A DNA stretch of 44,819 nucleotides from contig NZ_ASSD01000175.1 of the NCBI RefSeq assembly GCF_000520715.1, positions 1-44,819 of the forward strand. Direction: 5' to 3'. The notes under the pieces were generated by a model that was given only the letters and a program-made list of their open reading frames with translations, was not told the origin of the DNA and searched no databases. The translations under genes and the position numbers were made by a program. Positions within the stretch are counted from its first letter, which is position 1. Every line of letters begins with the position of its first letter. Below, one piece after another: positions 36,471-44,819 of the stretch. The DNA is from Paenibacillus zanthoxyli JH29. GTDB lineage: Bacteria; Bacillota; Bacilli; Paenibacillales; Paenibacillaceae.

Positions 36471-38237
36471 CTATATTACTATATTTTCTCTTAAGATTTG
36501 CATTTCACTCTTCACATAATCGTTAATTTCAGGAATTATCCCACACAAATATGATTGTCTAACTCCAATAAAGTTATAAACATCTTTAGAAAAGATTTTA
36601 TTTTCGGAATGCATTTTAAAGTAATCATCTATTTTTTCGTATAACATCTTTCTCCTCCTCTCCAACCGAAGGCCCCGTTGCTTCTCCTTCATTTCTTTTA
36701 CATAGCTAACATAACCCCATTTGGCGAGGGTTTTGGGTGTTACCCCAATCTGGGATGATACGCCTCCAATTGTGATTGTCACATCCTTTAACATATTTGC
36801 CTCACAGCATTGGATTAACTTTTCCCAGTAATCAAGTTTCGGCAATCGCTCTTTAGCCGGCCGTTTTAGTAGGATTATTTCCCTCATGACCTTGGGATGA
36901 AGACGATGAATTAAGTAATGATATTTTTCTTTCCAGCAAGGCCAGTTTTGAATGTCCGTCAAAGAGATATTTTTACTCACCGCAGTTGCAAAAGAAGCCA
37001 GTAGCTTTTCATCCACTGCTACTGACCTAAAATCCCATAAATCACGAGCATTAAAGTATGCTGCAATCCTTATGCAGGCATTTAACGGGTAACCCGAATT
37101 TCTTTGAAATTCAGCCAAGCTTAAAGGCTTACTTTCTTGTATAAACCGGTAACCGTCTGCGAAGTAACTCTTTTCCTTAACTTGTCCTTCTCGATCATAT
37201 GCATACTCACAACCGCAATCTAAACAAGCCATATGAGTCTTTAAATACGAACCATCCTTATAAACCTTGGATAATGTTCCGGTTTTGACAAGAGCGTTGG
37301 CCGTTCCATACGATGAGCACCATGGCGATAAACAAACAATTGCCTGCTTCTTTGCAGTGGTTGCTATAACACTTTTCTTAAAAGACTCTGGAATTTTAAT
37401 TTCAAAAAAATCAGAAATACTTATATTGTAATCAAACAATACTTTGAGTATCAGGTTCAGGTGAAGCTTCCGACGTTGCTTTAACGTCCCCCGAGCATAT
37501 TGCAAGATTGTATCCAACCGAACACTGTATGCCTCTAATGTTCCTTTTAAATAAGTTCTATCGTACATCGGCTTGCTACCATTAAGAATGTAGAGCAGCT
37601 TCATTCCGCATTCCTGTTCATGGACTAACGATAAATACCGGTTATAAAGAAGCTCTTCCCAGGCCAAAGATAACCATTGCTGTTGCTTTAAAATGTCGAT
37701 GTTCTCAACATACTCACCGACTTCTTCACTTAATTCGCTGTAGCAATTTGGACATATGCTTGGATTAAACAGATTATTAACATCTATGGGAAGACCACAT
37801 TTCCCGCAGTTTTGAAGCAGATAACAGGAGTGTTTTACACAGGAAGAAACCCCATTAATTCTCCAGAGAGATCGGATGTATGCGTCCTCTCGCAAACAAA
37901 TAGGGCAATAGTGTATTTCTCTCCGAATCATTCCCTTCAAAAAACGAGATTTCTCTGCTGTACCTTCACAGTAAAATACACGATGTAGATTATGAAATGT
38001 GCTATTGTATAGTTCATCATTAGAAATACCGCAAAAATGCGTTAGCTTTTCAATCTCTAATACTGAATTTGGGAGTGTATCAATTAAATTTAGATCCGCC
38101 CTTTGGATATGAGTCATCTCTTGCTTCCTGCATTTATTCCACAGGGTTAATATAGATATGCCATTTTCCATCGCAAGGCGGATTAAATAACTTGATAGTG
38201 ATTCATCTAATTTTGGACGGAACTGTACTGAGAACAT
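36471..38237 (-). CDS. tniQ: TniQ/TnsD-like targeting protein 2
   Basis: A TniQ-family protein of about 588 residues. The N-terminal TniQ domain starts FRPKLDESLSSYLIRLAMEN. Zinc fingers follow: HYCPICLREDAYIRSLW, SSCVKHSCYLL, CGKCGLP and ICPNCYSEL. The long C-terminal part has helix-turn-helix-like segments and further Cys pairs (CLDCGCEYAYD), as in TnsD proteins that read a chromosomal attachment site. The ATG at 38237 follows GGTGAT; an earlier in-frame ATG at 38279 has no binding site. It is only distantly similar to the first TniQ. Likely role: selects an insertion target and recruits TnsC. Confidence 0.85.
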   Translation of the reverse strand: MFSVQFRPKLDESLSSYLIRLAMENGISILTLWNKCRKQEMTHIQRADLNLIDTLPNSVLEIEKLTHFCGISNDELYNSTFHNLHRVFYCEGTAEKSRFLKGMIRREIHYCPICLREDAYIRSLWRINGVSSCVKHSCYLLQNCGKCGLPIDVNNLFNPSICPNCYSELSEEVGEYVENIDILKQQQWLSLAWEELLYNRYLSLVHEQECGMKLLYILNGSKPMYDRTYLKGTLEAYSVRLDTILQYARGTLKQRRKLHLNLILKVLFDYNISISDFFEIKIPESFKKSVIATTAKKQAIVCLSPWCSSYGTANALVKTGTLSKVYKDGSYLKTHMACLDCGCEYAYDREGQVKEKSYFADGYRFIQESKPLSLAEFQRNSGYPLNACIRIAAYFNARDLWDFRSVAVDEKLLASFATAVSKNISLTDIQNWPCWKEKYHYLIHRLHPKVMREIILLKRPAKERLPKLDYWEKLIQCCEANMLKDVTITIGGVSSQIGVTPKTLAKWGYVSYVKEMKEKQRGLRLERRRKMLYEKIDDYFKMHSENKIFSKDVYNFIGVRQSYLCGIIPEINDYVKSEMQILRENIVI

Positions 38238-38305
38238 TCTCTCATCACCACAATGGTTTTTTAGTATAAGTATTCCCATTTTGTGTCGAGAGAATGCTTT
38301 TTCAT

Positions 38306-40363
38306 CTAGATTTTTTTATGAAAATCCTCAATCTCCTCACTAATCATACTTTTTAGTTGTCGATAGCCTGCTACATGAATATAATTGATTCCTAGCCTCC
38401 TGGCGACTAACGATACATTTAGTTTGTAATATTTATTATAGGTATCACTAATGATATTTCGTATCTCAAGTCTCTTGTTAGTCTCATCTGCTTGTTTAAG
38501 AAATTGATTATACTCATTTATCATTCGAATAATATAGTTAAGTAAGCCTGGAAAACGATATCCAATATACTCTCTGCGATGATTCAAAGTCTTATATACA
38601 TCTCTAAAAGGGAATTCAACTCCAAGTTCTCTCCGTTTAATAAGTTCGTGATCGAATAACTCCCTTAATTCTCTCTCTTGCATGTTTAAGCGGTTAGAAA
38701 GCTGTCGCTCTCTCTGCTGCGTAATAACTTGAACTTGCCCATGATTTCTCAATGTTGCTTCAGAGACATTAACTGTAGCAGCTACTTGTTCTATGGAGAT
38801 ATTAAGTTCAGAATCAAATAAATCATCCAATCCACTATCAACTAATTCATTAATTTTCGCGTATTTTTTTAATGGTTTTTTTAGGGTAGACGGCTTATTA
38901 ATTAGGTATTCTTGAACATCAGAATCTGCGTAGTAGTAACTGTAAGTTACAAGTGACCACCCAAATGCCTGTTTAAGCTTCTTATATCTAAATTCCGGAT
39001 ATTCACGCCAATCAATATTAACCGATCTGAAATAATCAATAGTTCTCCAGCTTTTTTTATCTTGGACATTACTATATGTTTGATTGATTTGTGCCGGCAG
39101 CAGATTACGATAGGCTAAATATCCAAAAATCTCGCTGATATAGAATAAGTTCTTATTTAATTTTGCTGTGACTTGAGACCTTGTCAGTCCATCAGAAGCC
39201 AGCCGTAAAATCGTTGAAATCAAATCAATTTGTCCATGAATCTCTCCCCACGCCTTTGTAACAGGATGATAACCATACCTCATGAAACAGCTGGTGCAGG
39301 TATAAAAATAAGAGTACCTAACCTTTTCCTGGCGATTCCTACTTTCAATTCTCTCTTTACTCAGTTGCATCTTTACATGTCTTTTCTTATGTTGTCGACA
39401 CCATGGGGTAAGGCACTCTGAGGAGGGAAGTATTTCTCTCTTTACTAAAATTGATTCAAGGTATTCCGAGGAAACTTTCATAAGTGCAAACTTTTCGATG
39501 GATAACCCCACTGCTCTTAATACGTGTAATACATCCTGCACCCGAACACGTTTAACTATACGATTACTTTTTATGAATGAAGCAAGTGATTTTATTATGT
39601 TTTTACTGAGATAACCAATATCTTTACGAGAGTATATTTTTTGTTGGCCTTGCGCAATAAATAGTAATTTTATTGCTAAACTCTGCTCCATAGATAACCC
39701 CTTTTGCTCCTGTGCAAGCTCTGTATCATTAAAGAGTAAGAATTCCCAATCTTCATAGTACTGTTTTTGTTTACTGAACTGATCTTCATTTTTTGGCACT
39801 TTTTCATATTCAGAAAGGAGAGAGCCAGCACAAGCTTGATTGGAGCATGTGGGGTCAAATAGAATATTATCTGAGTAGCTAATTTTTCCACTGCAGTGAC
39901 CACATTCGGATTTAAGTCTCACTTCGTGAATAGGGCAAATGTCAATCTCTTTTATTTGCCATATTAATTTTAGAACGTTATTTTCTTTCACACACAAGGG
40001 ACATATTTTCCGTACGTTAGTATTAAATACATCTCGTAGCATAGTTGCAGCTATCTCAGAATCTTCAAAGGGATCGTTAAAAAATTTAGAGTACATCTTC
40101 AGGCTAGACATGCCATTAAGCTCTTCTACAGTCAAACCCAACAAAACCGCTAAAGCCTCACGTTCAAATATGCGCAAATCATAATCAAATCTCGAAAACT
40201 TAATATGACTTTTGGACTTATCATTGCTATGACTCACCGCTGTCCATATATCTTTTGCTTCACATCCGTTTAGATGGGCCATTCTATGTATAAAAGAAGT
40301 CAGGGATTCCCCTGACTTTGGTGGGACACATATTTTAAAAGTACCATCGTTCATTACGCTCAT
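38306..40363 (-). CDS. tniQ: TniQ/TnsD-like targeting protein 1
   Basis: A 685-residue TniQ/TnsD-type protein. The TniQ domain (PKSGESLTSFIHRMAHLNGC) is followed by zinc-binding segments ICPLCVKEN, DICPIHEVRL, CGHCSGK and TCSNQACAG. A long C-terminal DNA-binding half contains repeated helix-turn-helix-like stretches (ISIEQVAATVNVSEATLRNH). The ATG at 40363 follows GAGGTG; the gene begins 31 bases after the tnsC stop, so it is in the transposition operon. Its length is like Tn7 TnsD, which binds the attachment site sequence-specifically. With a second TniQ downstream, the element may have two target pathways or use both proteins at one site. Confidence 0.87.
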   Translation of the reverse strand: MSVMNDGTFKICVPPKSGESLTSFIHRMAHLNGCEAKDIWTAVSHSNDKSKSHIKFSRFDYDLRIFEREALAVLLGLTVEELNGMSSLKMYSKFFNDPFEDSEIAATMLRDVFNTNVRKICPLCVKENNVLKLIWQIKEIDICPIHEVRLKSECGHCSGKISYSDNILFDPTCSNQACAGSLLSEYEKVPKNEDQFSKQKQYYEDWEFLLFNDTELAQEQKGLSMEQSLAIKLLFIAQGQQKIYSRKDIGYLSKNIIKSLASFIKSNRIVKRVRVQDVLHVLRAVGLSIEKFALMKVSSEYLESILVKREILPSSECLTPWCRQHKKRHVKMQLSKERIESRNRQEKVRYSYFYTCTSCFMRYGYHPVTKAWGEIHGQIDLISTILRLASDGLTRSQVTAKLNKNLFYISEIFGYLAYRNLLPAQINQTYSNVQDKKSWRTIDYFRSVNIDWREYPEFRYKKLKQAFGWSLVTYSYYYADSDVQEYLINKPSTLKKPLKKYAKINELVDSGLDDLFDSELNISIEQVAATVNVSEATLRNHGQVQVITQQRERQLSNRLNMQERELRELFDHELIKRRELGVEFPFRDVYKTLNHRREYIGYRFPGLLNYIIRMINEYNQFLKQADETNKRLEIRNIISDTYNKYYKLNVSLVARRLGINYIHVAGYRQLKSMISEEIEDFHKKI

Positions 40364-40394
40364 CGAAAACACCTCATATTTCTGAAGGAGTTGC

Positions 40395-41276
40395 TTAGTG
40401 ATCAGAGTCTCTATACAAGTTGTAACTGGCCTTAGCAAGTGTACTCACCGTTAAATGTGCTTGAGAGAGATCGCTAAAGTCGGGTTCAAACACACCTAGC
40501 AATCTGTATGCCTCAATGATTATGGAATGCAAATAGCCAATTCTCCCCTGACAACATTCGTGCAAGAATGCTGCAGTCTCCTCACTATCCAGAAATATAG
40601 GCTTTGGCGGTCGAATGGCTTCTTCGATTCTGCGGAGAAGTAAACGAAAGTTATCATCCAGGACTTCAAAACGGCTAACCGTTTCTCTCCCAAATCTTCT
40701 GACATACTCATCTTCCATCGTCCGCAACACTTCTATCTGAGGTGTGCCCATACATACCAGACATACTTGTCCTTCATTCGTCAGGTCCTTAAACATCTCC
40801 ATAGCTTCTTGATTATCAAAACGCTTTGTACGAATTATAAAGTTCATTTCGTCAAATATAATCAATTCTGTTCGTTGTGCACGCAAAAGTGTCAAAGCTT
40901 GTTCTTTTAAAAAGTTTACACGCGCATCAGAACGGATGATGGGAGCCTTCAACGCTTTAAGGATCCTCTTATAAAAATCCACCTGTGTAAACGGGTAGGG
41001 TAATTTAACATGTAGCACCGGCATGACGAGAATCGTCTTATCATCTTTCTTATATTCGTATGGCGGATTTCGTTTCATATACCTTTTACCTATTTGAGTC
41101 TTACCAACTCCAGATAAACCCGTTAACAGTAGATGCCTCGGATCCTCATTTTGTTTTCCCGCTTTCAAATGTACCCTCATGGAATCAAAACGATCCCAAA
41201 TCCGATCAACCTCTTCATGGCGTATAAACAGATCTGCTATGCGTTCTGTAAACTCAGCAACTTCTTTTTTACTCAT
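40395..41276 (-). CDS. tnsC: TnsC/TniB-like AAA+ transposition regulator
   Basis: A 293-residue AAA+ ATPase. Walker A is TGLSGVGKTQIG (about 52-63) and Walker B ELIIFDEMNF. It is the size of TniB rather than of the longer Tn7 TnsC. The start is the ATG at 41276, overlapping the tnsB stop (ATGAGTAA), so translation is coupled. In Tn7-like systems this protein forms filaments on target DNA marked by TniQ/TnsD and activates TnsAB. Confidence 0.9.
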   Translation of the reverse strand: MSKKEVAEFTERIADLFIRHEEVDRIWDRFDSMRVHLKAGKQNEDPRHLLLTGLSGVGKTQIGKRYMKRNPPYEYKKDDKTILVMPVLHVKLPYPFTQVDFYKRILKALKAPIIRSDARVNFLKEQALTLLRAQRTELIIFDEMNFIIRTKRFDNQEAMEMFKDLTNEGQVCLVCMGTPQIEVLRTMEDEYVRRFGRETVSRFEVLDDNFRLLLRRIEEAIRPPKPIFLDSEETAAFLHECCQGRIGYLHSIIIEAYRLLGVFEPDFSDLSQAHLTVSTLAKASYNLYRDSDH

Positions 41277-43353
41277 CCCGTTTCCCCTTCCTCTTTTCCT
41301 CAGCTGCCATTGCAGCTTGAAGAAGCTCTGCGCGTCGTGAAATTTGTTCAATCTGTTGTTTCTTTTGTTGATCAGCATATTGATTACTAATACTGATAGA
41401 AAGCGCACCATTCATTTTCCGAAGCGTTTTAAGTGTCCTTTTATGCTTTTGTCCTGATTCAAGCTCTTCTTTTATTTTTTGGAAAGCCACATGAACTTGT
41501 TTGGGTCCGGGAATTGTCTTCATATTTTCTTTCTGTAGTTCTCTATGCTTCTCCATCATTTTTTTATAAGAAAATTGATTTACATTGATCAGCTCTTCGT
41601 AAGGTGGAGTCACGCTTCTAAGTTCCACGAATTCATTCTTCTTGGGGTGCAATAAATATATTTTAGAGATATCATCGAGGTCATATTTCACTACATACTT
41701 TACGGTTCTTTTAGCAATAAGATCTTTGTCTTCTTTGCACTTATATATCTTGTTCTCCCAACGCACGCCGTCCCGTGTATATGGTTTTTTCGAGGTTAAC
41801 ATGAACTCGATCTTGTATTTCTCCTCATACTGCTGATCGATCCAATCCGGATATCCGTCCTCTTGGATACCTGCCCGGTATCTAAGAACAGGGGCAGGTG
41901 TTTCGGTATGAGACAAACCCTTGTGTTCTTCATACGGATAAATGTCTGTAAGGTAAAGATTCATAATTTTTCGAATCTGATTCAGAGTAAGACACGCTTC
42001 ATCCTCTGAATCTATTTCTCCACGCATCACGGGATTGCTTTTGGTGGTTCCCAGCAGCTGATGTATTAGCTTTGAATTAATAGTCTGGAAAAGCCTCTCA
42101 ATAACCGCACCATAGTGAGGGACTTTTACCGGTCTGTGCATGATTTCTGAATGCAGTGTTTCATTCACCAGCCTTTTGATGTCAGTTCCTTTAAAATCCA
42201 AACCATTATCCACATAGATAATATTCGGAATCCCAAATGCCTCCCAGTCATTCTCTGTATCATATGTATCTTTATTATTCTTAACGAAGACTCCGTGTTG
42301 GATCGCCTTTCGAACAATATCCATAGAGGGTGGCTCAAATGAGATGTATAGGCACCAAGGCATTCGACTAAATACATCAATACCTAGTGTAATCCAGGGT
42401 CTTTCAACCACACCTGTAAGCTCATCAATAACCATAATATCCAGCCGAGTGTGATCAATTTGAATAATATCGAGTGGGCCTAAGGCATCTCTATTTGCAT
42501 ACCCGCGGGCAACTTCATCGTATATTTTTTTGGCATCCCTTAGACTCCGATAAGTTGCCTTTGCTTTGTCATCAACTCGACTTATGATATTTCTAATCGT
42601 TGTATAACTTATTCTTTCTACTCCATTCTGTAGACACTTTCTATTTATTATTTCCTCGATGTTTGAGATTGAGATGCGATACTTTGTAAGGTAATGATTC
42701 TCTATAACCTCTTTTAAAATTTGTATTTGCTCCTCTGTTTTTCTCACATACAAAACATCCAGTATAGTTTCAGGGTGTTTCGGATCGCAGATAATGAGCT
42801 CCATATTATCCTTTCGACCGGTGTATCCTTTGCCTTTTTGTGACACCAGGCCCTCTTGCCCGCAACCATAACCTATATTATTTTCAGCATTTAAGTAAGC
42901 CCTTTTATATCTCATTAATGTTGATCTGGTAGTTTTTTGTTTGAGAATAATTCGCTCAACTAGAGCTTCTTGTGTCATATGTCGAAGTACTTCCCCCGAA
43001 TACAATAGATAGTCAAATTTATCATGGAATTGATTCTCAGCGCGAATATTCCCTTCCTTGATTTGATCCAGTAGTACTAGTGGTAAAATCAATTCAAATC
43101 TAATAGTAACTTCCTTCTGCTTCTTCTCAGATAAAGTAACCGACGTATTATCCTGAAGCCTTATCATTTTTTGCTTGGACAGACTTTCTCCTGGAACATA
43201 GGTGGGATGGTTAATCAATGCGATAAGGTTGATCTTTTGATCTTCTCCGTCCGACCTCCGAATCCATACATGAGGTGGATCAATAGCAACGACTTTATGA
43301 GACCTTCCATACAGCGAGAACTCCGAGTAAACTTTTAAGTTACTAATAGTCAC
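41269..43353 (-). CDS. tnsB: TnsB-like DDE transposase
   Basis: A 694-residue transposase with an rve-type catalytic core: Asp300 in DIIQIDHTRLD, Asp382 in NIIYVDNGLDF and Glu419 in PHYGAVIERLF, the DDE triad. N-terminal helix-turn-helix regions would bind the transposon ends, and a C-terminal Lys/Arg/Glu-rich tail probably contacts TnsC. It overlaps tnsA by 11 bases and tnsC by eight. Known TnsB joins the 3' ends of the element to target DNA. Confidence 0.93.
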   Translation of the reverse strand: MTISNLKVYSEFSLYGRSHKVVAIDPPHVWIRRSDGEDQKINLIALINHPTYVPGESLSKQKMIRLQDNTSVTLSEKKQKEVTIRFELILPLVLLDQIKEGNIRAENQFHDKFDYLLYSGEVLRHMTQEALVERIILKQKTTRSTLMRYKRAYLNAENNIGYGCGQEGLVSQKGKGYTGRKDNMELIICDPKHPETILDVLYVRKTEEQIQILKEVIENHYLTKYRISISNIEEIINRKCLQNGVERISYTTIRNIISRVDDKAKATYRSLRDAKKIYDEVARGYANRDALGPLDIIQIDHTRLDIMVIDELTGVVERPWITLGIDVFSRMPWCLYISFEPPSMDIVRKAIQHGVFVKNNKDTYDTENDWEAFGIPNIIYVDNGLDFKGTDIKRLVNETLHSEIMHRPVKVPHYGAVIERLFQTINSKLIHQLLGTTKSNPVMRGEIDSEDEACLTLNQIRKIMNLYLTDIYPYEEHKGLSHTETPAPVLRYRAGIQEDGYPDWIDQQYEEKYKIEFMLTSKKPYTRDGVRWENKIYKCKEDKDLIAKRTVKYVVKYDLDDISKIYLLHPKKNEFVELRSVTPPYEELINVNQFSYKKMMEKHRELQKENMKTIPGPKQVHVAFQKIKEELESGQKHKRTLKTLRKMNGALSISISNQYADQQKKQQIEQISRRAELLQAAMAAEEKRKGKRDE

Positions 43354-44092
43354 TGTAGTTTCTCTCCTTAAAATTAATTTGCATCTTGCTATTTTCTTGA
43401 TTGAACATCACTAGCGAATTTGAGTTAATCAGCTGATTGAAATCAGTAGTAAATACTCCAACTGCAATCAAGTAATGAATTAAAGGAATTAACAATAGTG
43501 GATCTATCTGATCCCCAAAAGTTCCCGCCAGTCTTCTAACGGAACAACTTCTCAAATGAATTAGTCTCTGAGCCACCCTGTTTTCCCATTGCGGATAATA
43601 ATGCCGTGGACGTAGGAATCTTTTTAAGTGCCTGAGATTTCGGGCAATAACATCGGGTAACGTTTTGGGATAGATGACTTCATACAACCAACCTTGTAAT
43701 CGAGCGTGTTCCTCACAGAAAGAATTAACCAACTGTAATTTTGGGTCTTTCATAGCCTCTTCTTCACTCTCTTTGATCTGACAGAGCATTGGCACCGAAC
43801 CACGCTTGAAGAATAAGACATCAGGCACATGAGACCACTTCTTCCCGTCTTCATTCACCACAGTAACCTCTACAGGCTGTTCATAATACCTTATTATTTC
43901 CCTGTCTATCTCCAAGTAGTAATAAAATAGCCTTTCTCCCAAAGACTCATAATTTACTGGCCGGTGTATTTTGGTGCTATAAAAGCTCCCGATAATATGA
44001 TGATGGTTATGACTGTAGCGATTATTCACCTTTCTTTTTGGCTTATATAACTCATCCTCTAACTCCCAGTTTGTTTGATTCCACCACTTCAT
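43343..44092 (-). CDS. tnsA: TnsA-like endonuclease
   Basis: A 249-residue TnsA-type endonuclease. The PD-(D/E)XK-like core shows Glu49/Glu53 in NYESLGERLFYYYL, Asp91 in HVPDVLFF and Gln105-Ile-Lys107 in LCQIKESE, equivalent to the Tn7 TnsA catalytic Glu, Asp and Gln-x-Lys. A C-terminal winged-helix region follows. TnsA cuts the 5' ends of the element, giving cut-and-paste movement with TnsB. It is the first gene of the five-gene operon, divergent from the XRE regulator. Confidence 0.9.
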   Translation of the reverse strand: MKWWNQTNWELEDELYKPKRKVNNRYSHNHHHIIGSFYSTKIHRPVNYESLGERLFYYYLEIDREIIRYYEQPVEVTVVNEDGKKWSHVPDVLFFKRGSVPMLCQIKESEEEAMKDPKLQLVNSFCEEHARLQGWLYEVIYPKTLPDVIARNLRHLKRFLRPRHYYPQWENRVAQRLIHLRSCSVRRLAGTFGDQIDPLLLIPLIHYLIAVGVFTTDFNQLINSNSLVMFNQENSKMQINFKERNYSDY

Positions 44093-44297
44093 TAGAAAAC
44101 CTCCGAAATAATAGATCCGTTTTCCGATAAAATATTATTATATTATAGATTATTTTTCCGTAATTTTATACATCTTTTAACCGATTTATGTTCATGAAGG
44201 AGTTCAATTGAATTTTTCGGTGGATTTCATGTTGAAATTAGCTGAATTTTCACTTTAAGGGGTATAATAAAAAGATGTTATAAGGGGGGTGAGCACC
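44093..44297. promoter_or_regulatory. Divergent tnsA / XRE control region
   Basis: A very AT-rich region with repeated short motifs containing CCG: TTTTCCGATAAAAT (about 44120), TTTTTCCGTAATTTT (about 44154), TTTTAACCGATTTA (about 44175), and inverted in TTTTTCGGTGGATTT (about 44213). TGAAATTAGCTGAATTTTCA lies near 44233, before TATAAT at 44263-44268 of the XRE gene. These may be operators or TnsB sites. Confidence 0.45.
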
Positions 44298-44783
44298 GTG
44301 AGTATTGGACAGAGAATAAAACAAATTAGAAATTCACACTCCATGAGCCAGGCTGCTTTTGCTTCCCTTATTGGAATCTCTCAAGGTACATTGAGTGAAA
44401 TTGAGAAGGGTAAATTTAATCCTTCAGTTGAAACAGTGATATCTATAAGCAAACAATTTGAGATAAAAACAGATTGGATTTTACGGGGTAATGAATTAGA
44501 GGAGAGTTATAATGAAGAATTGGATAGCTATAAAGAGTATCTTCTAAAAAGAACATACATCTTAATCAACGAAACAATCAGTCATTTTTCCGAAGAGCTA
44601 CAAAGCGAAATGTCATCCAGAGAAATCTCGTCACTTATAAATAATACTTGGACATCTATTTTTAATTCATCTTTAAGCCCAGAAGAGAGTTTTCTTTTAA
44701 AGAAATACCGTATGCTATCGCTTAAAGACAAAAAGGAACTGCAGGCAATAATGAACCTGAAGCTTTCTGCTTATGAGGTTTAA
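44298..44783 (+). CDS. XRE-family transcriptional regulator
   Basis: A regulator of about 161 residues. The N-terminal helix-turn-helix (SIGQRIKQIRNSHSMSQAAF then ISQGTLSEIEKGKFNPSVET) is the XRE/Cro type. The C-terminal region is helical and charged and probably forms dimers. The start is the GTG at 44298, eight bases after GGGGGG; an in-frame GTG at 44289 is too close. It is divergent from tnsA and so likely represses the transposition operon and itself. Whether it lies inside the transposon cannot be decided without the right end. Confidence 0.85.
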   Translation: MSIGQRIKQIRNSHSMSQAAFASLIGISQGTLSEIEKGKFNPSVETVISISKQFEIKTDWILRGNELEESYNEELDSYKEYLLKRTYILINETISHFSEELQSEMSSREISSLINNTWTSIFNSSLSPEESFLLKKYRMLSLKDKKELQAIMNLKLSAYEV

Positions 44784-44819
44784 CTATATCTAAATATATT
44801 AATTAATATATTAATATAT

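Larger units (their letters stand above)
29634..44819. mobile_element. Tn7-like transposon with defence cargo (partial)
   Basis: AT-rich block with tnsA-tnsB-tnsC-tniQ-tniQ and cargo, all on the minus strand. The left limit is placed by the switch from PTS-type composition to AT-rich DNA at about 29626-29652 and by TGTCTCAA at 29634 (Tn7-family ends begin TGT). The right end is not identified: no matching inverted copy was found up to 44819. No Cas genes are in the window, so targeting is presumably by the TniQ/TnsD proteins. Confidence 0.75.

Noticed and set aside
29634-44819. CRISPR-associated transposon
   Set aside because: TniQ proteins suggested it, but no Cas gene and no repeat array is visible in the window; both TniQ proteins are long and TnsD-like.
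44784-44819. Transposon right end at the window edge
   Set aside because: The last bases are simple AT repeats (ATATTAAT) with no TGT/ACA terminus or match to the left end.

Overview
The window looks like a chromosomal segment of a Paenibacillus-type Bacillota. This is inferred from gene content and style, not from a marker gene: moderate GC in the backbone, strong GGAGG-type ribosome binding sites, TTG/GTG starts, a copper-amine-oxidase stalk domain fused to NlpC/P60, a YesM/YesN-type two-component pair, cre-like sites and a fluoride riboswitch. No tRNA, rRNA or CRISPR array was seen.

Layout. (1) 1-4225: a small membrane operon (two-helix protein plus DUF202 protein), a MarR regulator, a CLC-type fluoride exporter under a complete fluoride riboswitch with promoter and terminator, and a secreted stalk/SH3/NlpC-P60 cell-wall hydrolase. 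(2) 4289-5282: an AbiF-like HEPN abortive-infection gene preceded by its own promoter and a short hairpin RNA ending in a terminator. (3) 5473-11604: secreted copper amine oxidase with a His/Met-rich lipoprotein, divergent from a response regulator and sensor kinase. (4) 11615-13893: an AT-rich foreign patch (MarR regulator, Fe-S-type flavoprotein, VOC protein) abutting a 5'-truncated, frameshifted MFS gene. (5) 14617-21685: a scarred region with a frameshifted YesN-type regulator, a YesM-type kinase whose N-terminus was replaced by a glycosidase fragment, an intact aldo/keto reductase with divergent AraC regulator, a broken sugar-efflux MFS gene and a 3' remnant of a zinc alcohol dehydrogenase.

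(6) 22352-24216: a compact RiPP locus with two tandem Cys-rich precursor peptides and one maturase with an apparent RRE, a radical SAM core and a seven-Cys SPASM region. No exporter or protease gene is alongside. (7) 24296-29530: a mannose-family PTS (EIIB-EIIC-EIID-EIIA), a GH13 alpha-glucosidase and an RpiR regulator, with cre-like sites over the promoter.

(8) About 29634 to the window end: an AT-rich Tn7-like transposon. At its right are tnsA, tnsB, tnsC and two different tniQ/tnsD-like genes, all on the minus strand, with a divergent XRE regulator. Its cargo is antiviral: an OLD-type ATPase/TOPRIM nuclease, a two-helix membrane protein, and a Gabija-like pair (GajA-like OLD nuclease plus GajB-like UvrD helicase). 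The left end lies next to a terminator beside the PTS promoter. The right end was not identified and may lie outside the window. The most interesting items are this defence-carrying two-TniQ transposon, the OLD/membrane-protein pair, the two-precursor RiPP locus and the AbiF-associated RNA.
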